A stretch of 64,000 nucleotides of DNA, taken from positions 58,122 to 122,121 of the forward strand of contig NZ_JBASXK010000072.1 in assembly GCF_049276915.1 (NCBI RefSeq). Reading direction: 5' to 3'. This document shows, one piece after another, positions 51,467 to 58,786 of the stretch. The notes beneath the pieces are model-generated. The model did no database searches. It worked only from the letters and a program-made list of their open reading frames with translations, and was not told the DNA's origin. Numbering within the stretch: position 1 is the stretch's first letter; each line of letters opens with the position of its first letter. A program made the position numbers and the translations under genes. Origin of the DNA: Aestuariivita sp049276915 (GTDB lineage Bacteria; Pseudomonadota; Alphaproteobacteria; Rhodobacterales; Rhodobacteraceae).

Positions 51467-52900
51467 ATGATGACCGATACCCCCATTTGGCAATGGAGCG
51501 CAGGTCAGATTGCGGCCGCTACCAAAGCCGGCAGGATCAGCGCAACTGATGCAACCGAAGCCGCATTGGCGCGCATGGACGCCACCAACCCCGAGCTGAA
51601 TGCCATCGTCGAAAACCTTGCCGACCAAGCCCGCGCGCAAGCCGCGGCACTTGATGCATCAACTGCCCCGAAAGGCCCGCTGCACGGCGTACCGATCACC
51701 ATCAAGATCAATGTGGATCAAAAGGGCCACGCCACGACCAACGGGGTGAGCGCCTTCAAGGACAATGTTGCACCGGATGATGCGCCCGTCGTGCGCAATC
51801 TCAAAGCTGCAGGCGCTGTGATCATAGGGCGCACGAACACGCCCGAATTCTCGTTCCGCGCCGATACGGACAACCCGCTGCACGGGCGCACCTACAACCC
51901 CTGGGGCCGACATATCTCGCCCGGGGGCTCCTCTGGTGGAGCGGGTTCGGCCGTGATGGCCGGCATGGGCGCATTGGCACATGGCAATGACATTGGGGGG
52001 TCGCTGCGCTTTCCCGCCTCGGCAAACGGAGCCGTTACGGTCAAACCCGGCCTCGGGCGCGTACCGGCATGGAACCCCAGCCAGCAAGCCGAGCGCGGAT
52101 TGCTGGCGCAATCCATGTCGGTTCAAGGCCTCATCACCCGCACCGCGAGCGATCTCCACCTGGCCATGCCAAGCGTCATCGCCGCTGATGCGCGCGATCC
52201 CTTCCACGCGCCGCTGCCATGGCGCGGCGCACCGTTCGACGGCCCTATCAAGGTCGCCTTCAGCAAAGACGATCTCGGTTTTGGCATGCACCCGGATGTC
52301 GCCATCGCCTTGGACAAAGCCGCAGCGGCTCTGGAGGATGCAGGTTACCTGGTTCACGAGATCGATCCCCCACTCGCCCGCGAAACCGGAGAGGTGGGAT
52401 ACCGCGCGCTCATGGGCGAGGTCAAAGCCCTCATGGGCCCCGACATCCGCGCCCTCGGCTCTGATACGGTCAACATGATCTTCGACGAATACTATCGCCA
52501 GTTCCCGCCCTTTGAGGGCACGGACCTTCTCGCCATGATGGCCAAGCGCAGTTTTTATGCACGTCAGTGGTCACTCTTTCTCGCAGATTACCCGCTCGTA
52601 CTTACGCCGTTTCTGCTGACGCCCTACTTCAGGGCGGACCGCGACACCGAAGGCGCACAGGGGGTACGTGAAGTTTTGGGCCATGCCCATTGGTCCTTCA
52701 TCATGAACTTCATCGGCCTGCCCGCCGGAAACATCCCCACCCATATCGCGCGCCTCGCCAGCGGAGAGCAGCCCATAGGCGTTCAGATTGCAGGACAGCG
52801 ATGGCGCGAGGATCTGATCGTTGACGCCATGGAAGCGATCGAGGCGCGTATCCCGCCAGTCTGCGACACTCTCTGGGCGCGCATGGGCTCAATCTCCTGA
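51467..52900 (+). CDS. Amidase (amidase signature family)
   Basis: A 477-residue amidase signature enzyme. The Lys of the Ser-cisSer-Lys triad is in GVPITIKINVDQKG, and the serines are in ISPGGSSGGAGSAVMAGMGA with the AS signature GGSLRFPAS after it. It hydrolyses a small amide to acid and ammonia; related proteins handle aliphatic or aryl amides. The start at 51467 follows GGAGGACCG; an adjacent ATG at 51470 is also possible, and an ATG at 51380 precedes the terminator. It stands alone between prpE and the DMT transporter gene. Confidence 0.93.
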   Translation: MMTDTPIWQWSAGQIAAATKAGRISATDATEAALARMDATNPELNAIVENLADQARAQAAALDASTAPKGPLHGVPITIKINVDQKGHATTNGVSAFKDNVAPDDAPVVRNLKAAGAVIIGRTNTPEFSFRADTDNPLHGRTYNPWGRHISPGGSSGGAGSAVMAGMGALAHGNDIGGSLRFPASANGAVTVKPGLGRVPAWNPSQQAERGLLAQSMSVQGLITRTASDLHLAMPSVIAADARDPFHAPLPWRGAPFDGPIKVAFSKDDLGFGMHPDVAIALDKAAAALEDAGYLVHEIDPPLARETGEVGYRALMGEVKALMGPDIRALGSDTVNMIFDEYYRQFPPFEGTDLLAMMAKRSFYARQWSLFLADYPLVLTPFLLTPYFRADRDTEGAQGVREVLGHAHWSFIMNFIGLPAGNIPTHIARLASGEQPIGVQIAGQRWREDLIVDAMEAIEARIPPVCDTLWARMGSIS

Positions 52901-52926
52901 GGCCAGTGCACTGGACCAGCGGACTT

Positions 52927-52951
52927 ATTGGGTATTTCAGACCAGAAAGAG
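52927..52951 (+). repeat. Dispersed intergenic element, copy
   Basis: Reads ATTGGGTATTT, three bases, ACCAGAAAGAG, followed by an inverted-type copy (CTTCTTCTTGCCGAAAATCC from 52971) and a GC-rich hairpin-prone stretch at 53000-53036. It lies 27 bases after the amidase stop. Confidence 0.6.
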
Positions 52952-53078
52952 ATGAAGGTACAGTCGCGGGCTTCTTCTTGCCGAAAATCCGGCGGGGGAG
53001 TCGCGCCTTGCGCGACGGGGGCAGCGCCCCCGGACTGGCACGGACAATTGCCTCTTGTCCCAATCTGTTTTCAGGCGC

Positions 53079-54014
53079 ATGGAAACCGCCATGTTTACCC
53101 CACGCCAACAGAACCCGGCCCTTGCCGCCGCGCTGATCCTGGCAGCGACAGCCTTTATCGCGGCGACAACGCTTTTGGCCAAATCACTGGGCACAGGCTC
53201 ATTTGGCCCACCGCTTCATCCGGTTCAGATCAGCTTTGGACGTTTTCTGTTTGCCTTCATTGCGATCTCAACCGTTCTGGCGGTGATGAGGCCCCGACTG
53301 ACCCGTATTCACACGCGCCTGCATCTGGGGCGAACGCTCTTTGGCTGGATGGGGGTAACGCTGATGTTTGCCTCGGTTGCTCATATCCCGCTGGCCGATG
53401 CCACTGCGATCAGCTTTCTCAACCCGGTCTTTGCCATGGTTCTGGCGATCCCGCTTCTAGGCGAAACCGTTGGACGGGTGCGATGGAGCGCTGCAGTCAT
53501 CGCCTTGATCGGCGCGGTGATCCTGCTGCGCCCCACTCCGGACAGTTTTCAACTCGCCGCGCTTCTCGCCTTTGGCGCGGCCTTGGTGATGGGGATGGAG
53601 TTGATCTTCATCAAGAAGCTCGCCGGGCGCGAAGCTCCGTTGCAGATCCTGTTCATCAACAACGCCATCGGCATCACCATTGCATCCATCGCCGTCATCC
53701 CCTTCTGGCAATCTCCGACGACAGATCAATGGCTGGCACTGGCAGGGATCGGGGGGGCAATGGCCTGCGCGCAGGCTTGCTTTGTCAACGGCATGGCACG
53801 CGCCGATGCCAGCTTTGTGGCACCGTTCAGCTATGCCACGCTGGTCTTCGCCGCGCTTTATGACTTTTCGTGGTTCGGGGGGCGCCCGGATGCAATCACG
53901 CTGCTAGGAGCCGCGATCATCCTCGCAGGGGCGGCACTCTTGGCCTGGCGCGAAGCACAGCTCAGGGCTTCATCCGGTATCCGGTCCGAAACATCCAAAG
54001 CGCAACAAGGCTGA
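53079..54014 (+). CDS. DMT superfamily transporter (EamA domains)
   Basis: A 311-residue inner-membrane protein with about ten hydrophobic segments in two EamA repeats (first starting AALILAATAFIAATTLLAKS; second from AALLAFGAALVMGMELIFIK). It is unrelated in detail to the other DMT gene at 36894. The start may be the ATG at 53079 or that at 53091; SDs are weak for both. The 3' end overlaps the convergent ABC permease gene by 53 bases. It probably exports an amino acid-like or other small metabolite. Confidence 0.88.
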   Translation: METAMFTPRQQNPALAAALILAATAFIAATTLLAKSLGTGSFGPPLHPVQISFGRFLFAFIAISTVLAVMRPRLTRIHTRLHLGRTLFGWMGVTLMFASVAHIPLADATAISFLNPVFAMVLAIPLLGETVGRVRWSAAVIALIGAVILLRPTPDSFQLAALLAFGAALVMGMELIFIKKLAGREAPLQILFINNAIGITIASIAVIPFWQSPTTDQWLALAGIGGAMACAQACFVNGMARADASFVAPFSYATLVFAALYDFSWFGGRPDAITLLGAAIILAGAALLAWREAQLRASSGIRSETSKAQQG

Positions 54015-54765
54015 CCGCCAGTGTGGCCGCGCTGCAGATACCCAGTCCAAGAAGCGGATTGCTGTCGGAGACGCCGATCATTCCAAAGCGCGCGCCATCA
54101 ATCAGGTAGAATATCGGGTTCCAGTGAATCACCCGGTCGAGGACCGGCGGCAGGGCCTCGACCGAATAAAATGTGCCTGACAAGAAGGCCAAAGGCGTCA
54201 CAAGGAAATTCGTGATCGCTGCCATCTGATCGAACTTGTTGGCAAATATGCCCGCCAAAAGGCCCAAAGCGCCCAGCAAGGCCGAACCAAGCACCACGAA
54301 ACTCAACGCAAGACCTGGCGCATACGGCACCAGACCCAGTGTCAGCCAAAGCCCGAAGGCAAGTGTCACCGCCACCAGCACGCCGCGCGCCACACCTCCT
54401 GCCAGATAACCCAGCAGTATTTCGAGCCCCGAAAGCGGTGGCATCAACGTATCTACGATGTTGCCCTGTACCTTAGAGATCACCAAGGACGACGAGGTAT
54501 TGGCAAACGCATTCTGGATCACCGTCATCATCAGAATTCCCGGTGCGAGAAAGGTCAGGAACGGCACGCCCATCACATCGCCGCGGCGCGGGCCGATGGC
54601 GATATTGAAGATCATCAGGAACAAAGCGGCCGTGACCAGAGGCGCCAGCAAGGTTTGTGTCCAGACCGATGTAAAGCGCATGACTTCCCGCAAGGCCAGG
54701 GTATACAGCCCCAGCCAGTTCACTCGCCCGAACCGGCGCACGCCTATGGTGTTTTCAGTTTGCAT
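53962..54765 (-). CDS. ABC-2 type transporter permease
   Basis: A 267-residue inner-membrane protein of the ABC-2 (DrrB/YadH-like) permease family with six hydrophobic segments. It contains FLAPGILMMTVIQNAFANTS near residue 90 and the FLVTPLAFLSGTFYSVEALP segment, which matches the family LSGxxxP loop. It should pair with an ABC ATPase to export a hydrophobic compound or polysaccharide, but no ATPase gene is adjacent. The nearest ABC ATPase, at 58106, is of KpsT type. A partner is therefore either elsewhere on the chromosome or that ATPase; the sequence does not look like KpsM. Confidence 0.87.
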   Translation of the reverse strand: MQTENTIGVRRFGRVNWLGLYTLALREVMRFTSVWTQTLLAPLVTAALFLMIFNIAIGPRRGDVMGVPFLTFLAPGILMMTVIQNAFANTSSSLVISKVQGNIVDTLMPPLSGLEILLGYLAGGVARGVLVAVTLAFGLWLTLGLVPYAPGLALSFVVLGSALLGALGLLAGIFANKFDQMAAITNFLVTPLAFLSGTFYSVEALPPVLDRVIHWNPIFYLIDGARFGMIGVSDSNPLLGLGICSAATLAVSLVALWMFRTGYRMKP

Positions 54766-54900
54766 CTGTCTGCTCTTTGCGTTGCAACTTCGCCGCGTGA
54801 TGCCTTGTAACTCAGGCTTCAGTGATTAGAATAGGCCACTGCAAAAGAATTATACTGTGGCGGCCTGATCTGGCCGCCCTTTTAGCTGGAAAGGCTGACC

Positions 54901-55470
54901 ATGTCCTGGACCGACGAACGGGTCGAACTGTTGAAGAAAATGTGGGGGGAGGGTCAGTCGGCCAGCCAGATCGCCAAGGAACTTGGCGGTGTGACCCGCA
55001 ACGCTGTTATCGGCAAGGTGCATCGTCTGGGCCTGTCCAACCGCGCAACAGGCGGAACGCCCAAAGCAGAGGCCAAGGCCAAACCCGCACCCAAGCCCGA
55101 GGCCAAGGCACGGCCTTCGCCCAAGACAGAACCCGCGCGCCCTACACCGGTTGTGGATCCCAACGAGCCGAAACCGGCCACCCCTGCGCGCCGTCAGATC
55201 ATCCCTGCCGGACAGCCCCTGCCGCCGCAGCCCTCGGCCAACGAAATCAGCCCGGAGGCCCTGGCCAAGGTCAATGAGATCGAGAAGAAAGCCAAGAAGC
55301 TTACTCTTATGGAACTGACCGAGAGGACATGCAAATGGCCCGTGGGTGATCCGGCAACCGAAGACTTCTGGTTCTGCGGCCTGCCTGTTCAGGCGGGCAA
55401 GCCCTATTGCGATGCCCATGTGGGCGTTGCCTTCCAGCCGATGAGCGCGCGGCGCGACCGGCGGCGGTAA
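54901..55470 (+). CDS. gcrA: GcrA family cell cycle regulator
   Basis: A 189-residue GcrA-type protein, specific to alphaproteobacteria. GcrA acts with sigma-70 at CcrM-methylated promoters and controls cell-cycle genes. The N-terminal MSWTDERVELLKKMWGEGQS and SQIAKELGGVTRNAVIGKVHRLGL form the conserved DNA-binding helix-turn-helix. The middle is a Lys/Pro/Ala-rich linker, and the C-terminus (TCKWPVGDPATEDFWFCGLP) is the conserved sigma-interacting domain, with Cys residues. The SD GGAAAGG precedes the ATG. No GANTC site was spotted in the short upstream region. Confidence 0.96.
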   Translation: MSWTDERVELLKKMWGEGQSASQIAKELGGVTRNAVIGKVHRLGLSNRATGGTPKAEAKAKPAPKPEAKARPSPKTEPARPTPVVDPNEPKPATPARRQIIPAGQPLPPQPSANEISPEALAKVNEIEKKAKKLTLMELTERTCKWPVGDPATEDFWFCGLPVQAGKPYCDAHVGVAFQPMSARRDRRR

Positions 55471-55528
55471 TCTGGCGCGCGGCGCGGCTGAGTTCCCTCT
55501 ACCGCGCCGGTGACCGCCGTGTTTTGGA

Positions 55529-56050
55529 TCAGTTCTTTACAGGTGCTGACGATGTGAAGTTGGGGATCGGGTTGCCCGACGCCTGCGCAGATTCTATGCC
55601 GGGCCAATTGCCTTCTGCCAGGTCGATGTTGCCCGGAATGTCTTCTTCCCAGAAGCCCACGACGTTTTCGGTGATGTTGAGAAACAGTTTGTCGTCCACA
55701 ATGCGCCACAGGTTCGGGTTACCAGGAACCTTGCCGCCCTTGGAGACCCCATATGCGCAATGCCCGTCATATTGGGGCGCATAGAACTCGGGGTTGGAAA
55801 GGAACGTTGCGCGATTGTCTTCGGAGGCAAAGGCGAAGGTTGCGCCGTTGAATTCGGCTGTGATGTCCGCGCGGCCCGGCACGGCCTCAGGCTGTGGCTG
55901 ACCGACAGGAGCTTGCATCAGTGAGCGATAGGCCACAACGTCATAGCCTGAAACTGCAAATCCCGTCTGATCAACGTATTGATCACCGGCAAACGCCCCA
56001 GTGGAGATAGTGAACGCGGCAACGGCCGCCAGTGCAAAAGTCTTGAACAT
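55529..56050 (-). CDS. Exported YHS domain protein
   Basis: A 173-residue protein with a signal peptide (MFKTFALAAVAAFTISTGAF, cleavage near AFAGD). After it comes DQTGFAVSGYDVVAYRSL, a YHS-like metal- or ligand-binding domain with ATFAFASEDNRATFLSNPEF and YDGHCAYGVSKG. YHS-containing proteins of this type are periplasmic and may bind copper or another metal; function is not established. It is encoded between gcrA (convergent) and the SseB gene on the same strand, 164 bases away, and no co-regulation is evident. Confidence 0.86.
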   Translation of the reverse strand: MFKTFALAAVAAFTISTGAFAGDQYVDQTGFAVSGYDVVAYRSLMQAPVGQPQPEAVPGRADITAEFNGATFAFASEDNRATFLSNPEFYAPQYDGHCAYGVSKGGKVPGNPNLWRIVDDKLFLNITENVVGFWEEDIPGNIDLAEGNWPGIESAQASGNPIPNFTSSAPVKN

Positions 56051-56214
56051 AAAGGTTTCCTTGATGCGAGTTCAGATCGGCCAGCCCGTCGCGTTAAACC
56101 GGCTGCGCCTTTTTACATGCCGTGGGGTCAAACCAAAGCACAGCCCCCCTCTCCCCGATGTGATGGCACAAGACGGCACGTGAACTGATTGTAACAATCC
56201 CTGCCAGGCTACCC

Positions 56215-57006
56215 TCAGCGCAGGATAGGCGGGCGGTCGGGATCGCTGCCCGGTGCTGGCCTGAGCCCTTGGTCTTCGCGTGTAAGCTGGGGCAGATCAA
56301 AGCGCAGGCCGACATGTGCCATACGCGCGGACGCAACATCCGAGGCAGCAAAAAAACCTACATCCAGTGCGCCCGCCTCAATCCCCGAAAAGGTCAGTGC
56401 TTCGCTGACAGCCCGCGCCAAGGCACCCTGCGCCTCTGGCACCGCATCGATGATACCCAGCAGATGCCCGCGCCCGCCGCCCTCATAGGAAACACCCACA
56501 AGATAGGCCGAGCGCGCCAGACCGCGCGCGGTTGCCAGCTTGGCGTCCAATGCGCTCAGCAAGACTTCGGGAAGACCCGCGGGCGATGTAAAGGACTCCA
56601 TCCGCGCTTGGACCTCTTCGGGTGCATGTCCCAGGGTCTGGTGCAGCCAGGCGACGGCTTCGGATGGGATCAGTATGGACGATGGCGCAACCTCGAGGTT
56701 CACCCCAAGGCCGATACCCTCTTGTGCCAGCATGGCCGCAATCACACGCCCTGACAGGGCGGCATAGGGTGCGGGACGGCCAACGAAATCGGCCAGCCGC
56801 GCCTCGCGATCAAAGGCCAGGACAAATCGCCCATCTGCCAGTTCAAACAGTTCGGGTGACAGTGCATCGCCACTGGCCTCCTGCGTCAGCAACAAAAACA
56901 GTTCGCTGTCGGCCAACCGTTCATAAAACCGCAGCCGCGCGGCATCATCCGTGGCCGAAGCCTCCATCACGGCATGCGCCTGATCCAACGGGGTCAGTTC
57001 GCTCAT
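56215..57006 (-). CDS. SseB-like protein
   Basis: A 263-residue protein with an SseB N-terminal domain. The segment LADSELFLLLTQEASGDAL through VLAFDREARLADFVGR matches the SseB fold, and a second half with AVAWLHQTLGHAPEE and ALSGRVIAAML-type helices follows. The C-terminal part (from about residue 150) shows a beta-rich region ending in PQLTREDQGLRPAPGSD. Function in bacteria outside Enterobacteria is unknown. The start overlaps the stop of the uracil-DNA glycosylase gene by four bases, so they are translationally coupled. Confidence 0.86.
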   Translation of the reverse strand: MSELTPLDQAHAVMEASATDDAARLRFYERLADSELFLLLTQEASGDALSPELFELADGRFVLAFDREARLADFVGRPAPYAALSGRVIAAMLAQEGIGLGVNLEVAPSSILIPSEAVAWLHQTLGHAPEEVQARMESFTSPAGLPEVLLSALDAKLATARGLARSAYLVGVSYEGGGRGHLLGIIDAVPEAQGALARAVSEALTFSGIEAGALDVGFFAASDVASARMAHVGLRFDLPQLTREDQGLRPAPGSDPDRPPILR

Positions 57007-57596
57007 GTCAGCACCTCTCTCACCCGGTTGCGCAATGCAGGCAGCACATCGGCCTCAAACCAAAGGTTTTTCTTCAGCCATGCCGTATTGCGCCAGGACG
57101 GGTGAGGCAAGGGGAAGACACGCGGTGCATGCGCCTGCCAGTTCCTTACGGTTTCGGTTACGCCGGATTGCCCGCCCAAATGCCATCGATGCGCATGTGC
57201 GCCCACCAGAATGACCAGTTCAACCTGCCCCAGGGCAGCCATGACACGAGCATGCCAGGTCTGGGCGCAAATCACAGGGGGCGGCAGGTCAGCTTTGCGC
57301 ACATCATAGCCGGGAAAACAAAAGGCCATTGGAATGATCGCGAACAGATCGCGGTCGTAAAACCTGGCCTCATCCACCCCCAACCAGTCGCGCAGGCGAT
57401 CCCCGGAGGGATCCGTGAAAGGGTGCCCCGACGCATGTACCCGCGCACCGGGTGCCTGACCGGCAACCAGAATCCGCGCGTTGGGTCGAAACCAGACCAC
57501 CGGGCGCGGCGCATGTGCGGTCTGGGTCGCAGCAAAGCGCGGCGCACAGATCCGACAGGTGCGAATTTCCGTCACGAGGTGCTCAGCTGCACTCAC
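57003..57596 (-). CDS. Uracil-DNA glycosylase superfamily protein
   Basis: A 197-residue UDG-fold protein of the family 4/5-like group. Motif A is VAGQAPGARVHASGHPFTD, motif B is the PHPSWRNTAWLKKN at the end, and an N-terminal CRICAPRF with two Cys may be a metal or iron-sulfur ligand region. The start is GTG, five bases after AGGAGG. A tandem array of five 8-bp units (57611-57650) lies immediately before that SD. It shares a four-base overlap with the SseB gene. Substrate range cannot be deduced; base excision of uracil in DNA is the likely role. Confidence 0.88.
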   Translation of the reverse strand: MSAAEHLVTEIRTCRICAPRFAATQTAHAPRPVVWFRPNARILVAGQAPGARVHASGHPFTDPSGDRLRDWLGVDEARFYDRDLFAIIPMAFCFPGYDVRKADLPPPVICAQTWHARVMAALGQVELVILVGAHAHRWHLGGQSGVTETVRNWQAHAPRVFPLPHPSWRNTAWLKKNLWFEADVLPALRNRVREVLT

Positions 57597-58105
57597 TTGG
57601 GCCTCCTGGGTTGATGCCTTGATGCCTTGATGCCTTGATGCCTTGATGCCAAGGCGGCGCGATTTTCAGAACCCGGAAAGTCGATCAAGACGCAACGCAC
57701 CGCTCCTCGCACACAACGCTGATGTAGCCCGCCCGAACCATCCTGAACAGGCTTCTCATCGAGCCGACGAAGGAGGCCCCGCCGCAACTTGGTGCCTTTG
57801 CAAGACTGAACTGCACGACTGCGGTCATTCGCATTCTGCTGCCAAGTTGTTTCAAAATCCGAAACAAACATCGCGAACCAGACACCTACCCGCATTGGCT
57901 GAAAAGCCACCCTCAAGTCATGACCAAGCACAGTTTTAGTGATGTATCGCGCAAACTACCCTGTGCAGGAGATTTTGTTTCACATTTCGACATAATCTGG
58001 CCAAAATCATGGGATACGCATGATATCAACCTCTGCTAAAAGGGGTGTAAACTGGCAGTGGCGTACAGGTAAAAAGGGTCGGACGGGGTTGGTCCGGAAC
58101 CATGC
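57597..58105. other. 509-bp gap with tandem repeat and no convincing gene
   Basis: Between the uracil-DNA glycosylase and the kpsT-like gene there is no convincing coding sequence. The array at 57611-57650 is the main feature. The middle stretch (57660-57950) can be read as an open frame on the minus strand, but with no recognisable product; it may be a decayed gene or spacer. The end (58000-58105) must carry the promoter of the polysaccharide genes. Confidence 0.6.
57611..57650. repeat. Perfect tandem array, 5 x 8 bp
   Basis: Five exact copies of TTGATGCC (GGCATCAA on the minus strand, the direction of the glycosylase gene). On that strand it ends about five bases before the SD AGGAGG of the GTG-started gene. 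Unit length is not a multiple of three, but the array is outside the coding frame. Confidence 0.9.
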
Positions 58106-58786
58106 ATGATTGAGTTCAGAAATGTCAGCAAGTCCTTTTGGACGGGATCCCAGCGCAAGGTGATCCTTGACCGGGCGTCGTTTCGCGTGGAAGTCGGAAA
58201 GTCCCTTGGTATCCTGGCACCTAACGGCACCGGCAAGACAACGCTTGTCAACATGATGGCAGGGCTGGAAAAAGCCGACGAGGGGGAGATCGTTCGCGAC
58301 AGCAAGACATCCTTTCCCCTGGGCTTCATGGGGGGCGTGGTCAGTCGCGTCTCGGCTGTGGAAAACAGCCGCTACATTGCCCGTCTTTATGGGCTGGACC
58401 CGGACTATGTGGAAAGCTTCTGCCGCTGGCTCTGCGATCTGGGGGAATATTTCGAGCAACCTCTGGGCACCTATTCCTCGGGAATGCGGGCGCGGTTCTC
58501 TTTCGCGCTGATGCTGGCGCTCGATTTCGATATCTATCTGGTGGACGAGGGGATGCCCAGCGCCGCCGATGCAGAATTCAACAAACGTGCGGGCGATTTG
58601 CTGGCGGAAAGGCTTCAGACCACGACTCTGGTCATCGTCTCGCACAGCCCCGCAACATTAGAAAAATTCGTGCAGGAAGCAGGTGTTCTGATGAACGGAA
58701 AACTGCACATGTTCGACTCTCTGGAAGAGGCCAAGCAGCTTTATGACTATGAAACCAAAGGCCAAGCGTTTCCGCATCAAACGTAG
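58106..58786 (+). CDS. kpsT: ABC transporter ATP-binding protein, KpsT-like
   Basis: A 226-residue ATPase of capsular polysaccharide exporters. The Walker A is LGILAPNGTGKTTLVNMMAG, the ABC signature is YSSGMRARFSFALMLALDFD, and Walker B with its flanking Glu is DIYLVDEGMPSAAD; VIVSHSPATLEKF supplies the H-loop. It powers transport of a polymer with KpsM, whose gene is not in this window. Its last 44 bases overlap the start of the kpsE-like gene. A tail of ~20 residues after the core matches KpsT proteins. Confidence 0.9.
   Translation: MIEFRNVSKSFWTGSQRKVILDRASFRVEVGKSLGILAPNGTGKTTLVNMMAGLEKADEGEIVRDSKTSFPLGFMGGVVSRVSAVENSRYIARLYGLDPDYVESFCRWLCDLGEYFEQPLGTYSSGMRARFSFALMLALDFDIYLVDEGMPSAADAEFNKRAGDLLAERLQTTTLVIVSHSPATLEKFVQEAGVLMNGKLHMFDSLEEAKQLYDYETKGQAFPHQT

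Noticed and set aside
53962..54765. Calling this permease KpsM
   Set aside because: The sequence looks like DrrB/YadH-type ABC-2 permeases, and several kilobases and other genes separate it from kpsT.
57611..57650. Short tandem array as a CRISPR-like array
   Set aside because: Units are 8 bases with no spacers and no cas genes, so this is a microsatellite.
57593..57931. Minus-strand open frame (112 codons) over the tandem repeat
   Set aside because: It is largely the array translated (repeated HQGIKASRHQ) plus spacer, and its start lacks an SD. No product is recognised; I treat it as spacer or a decayed gene.
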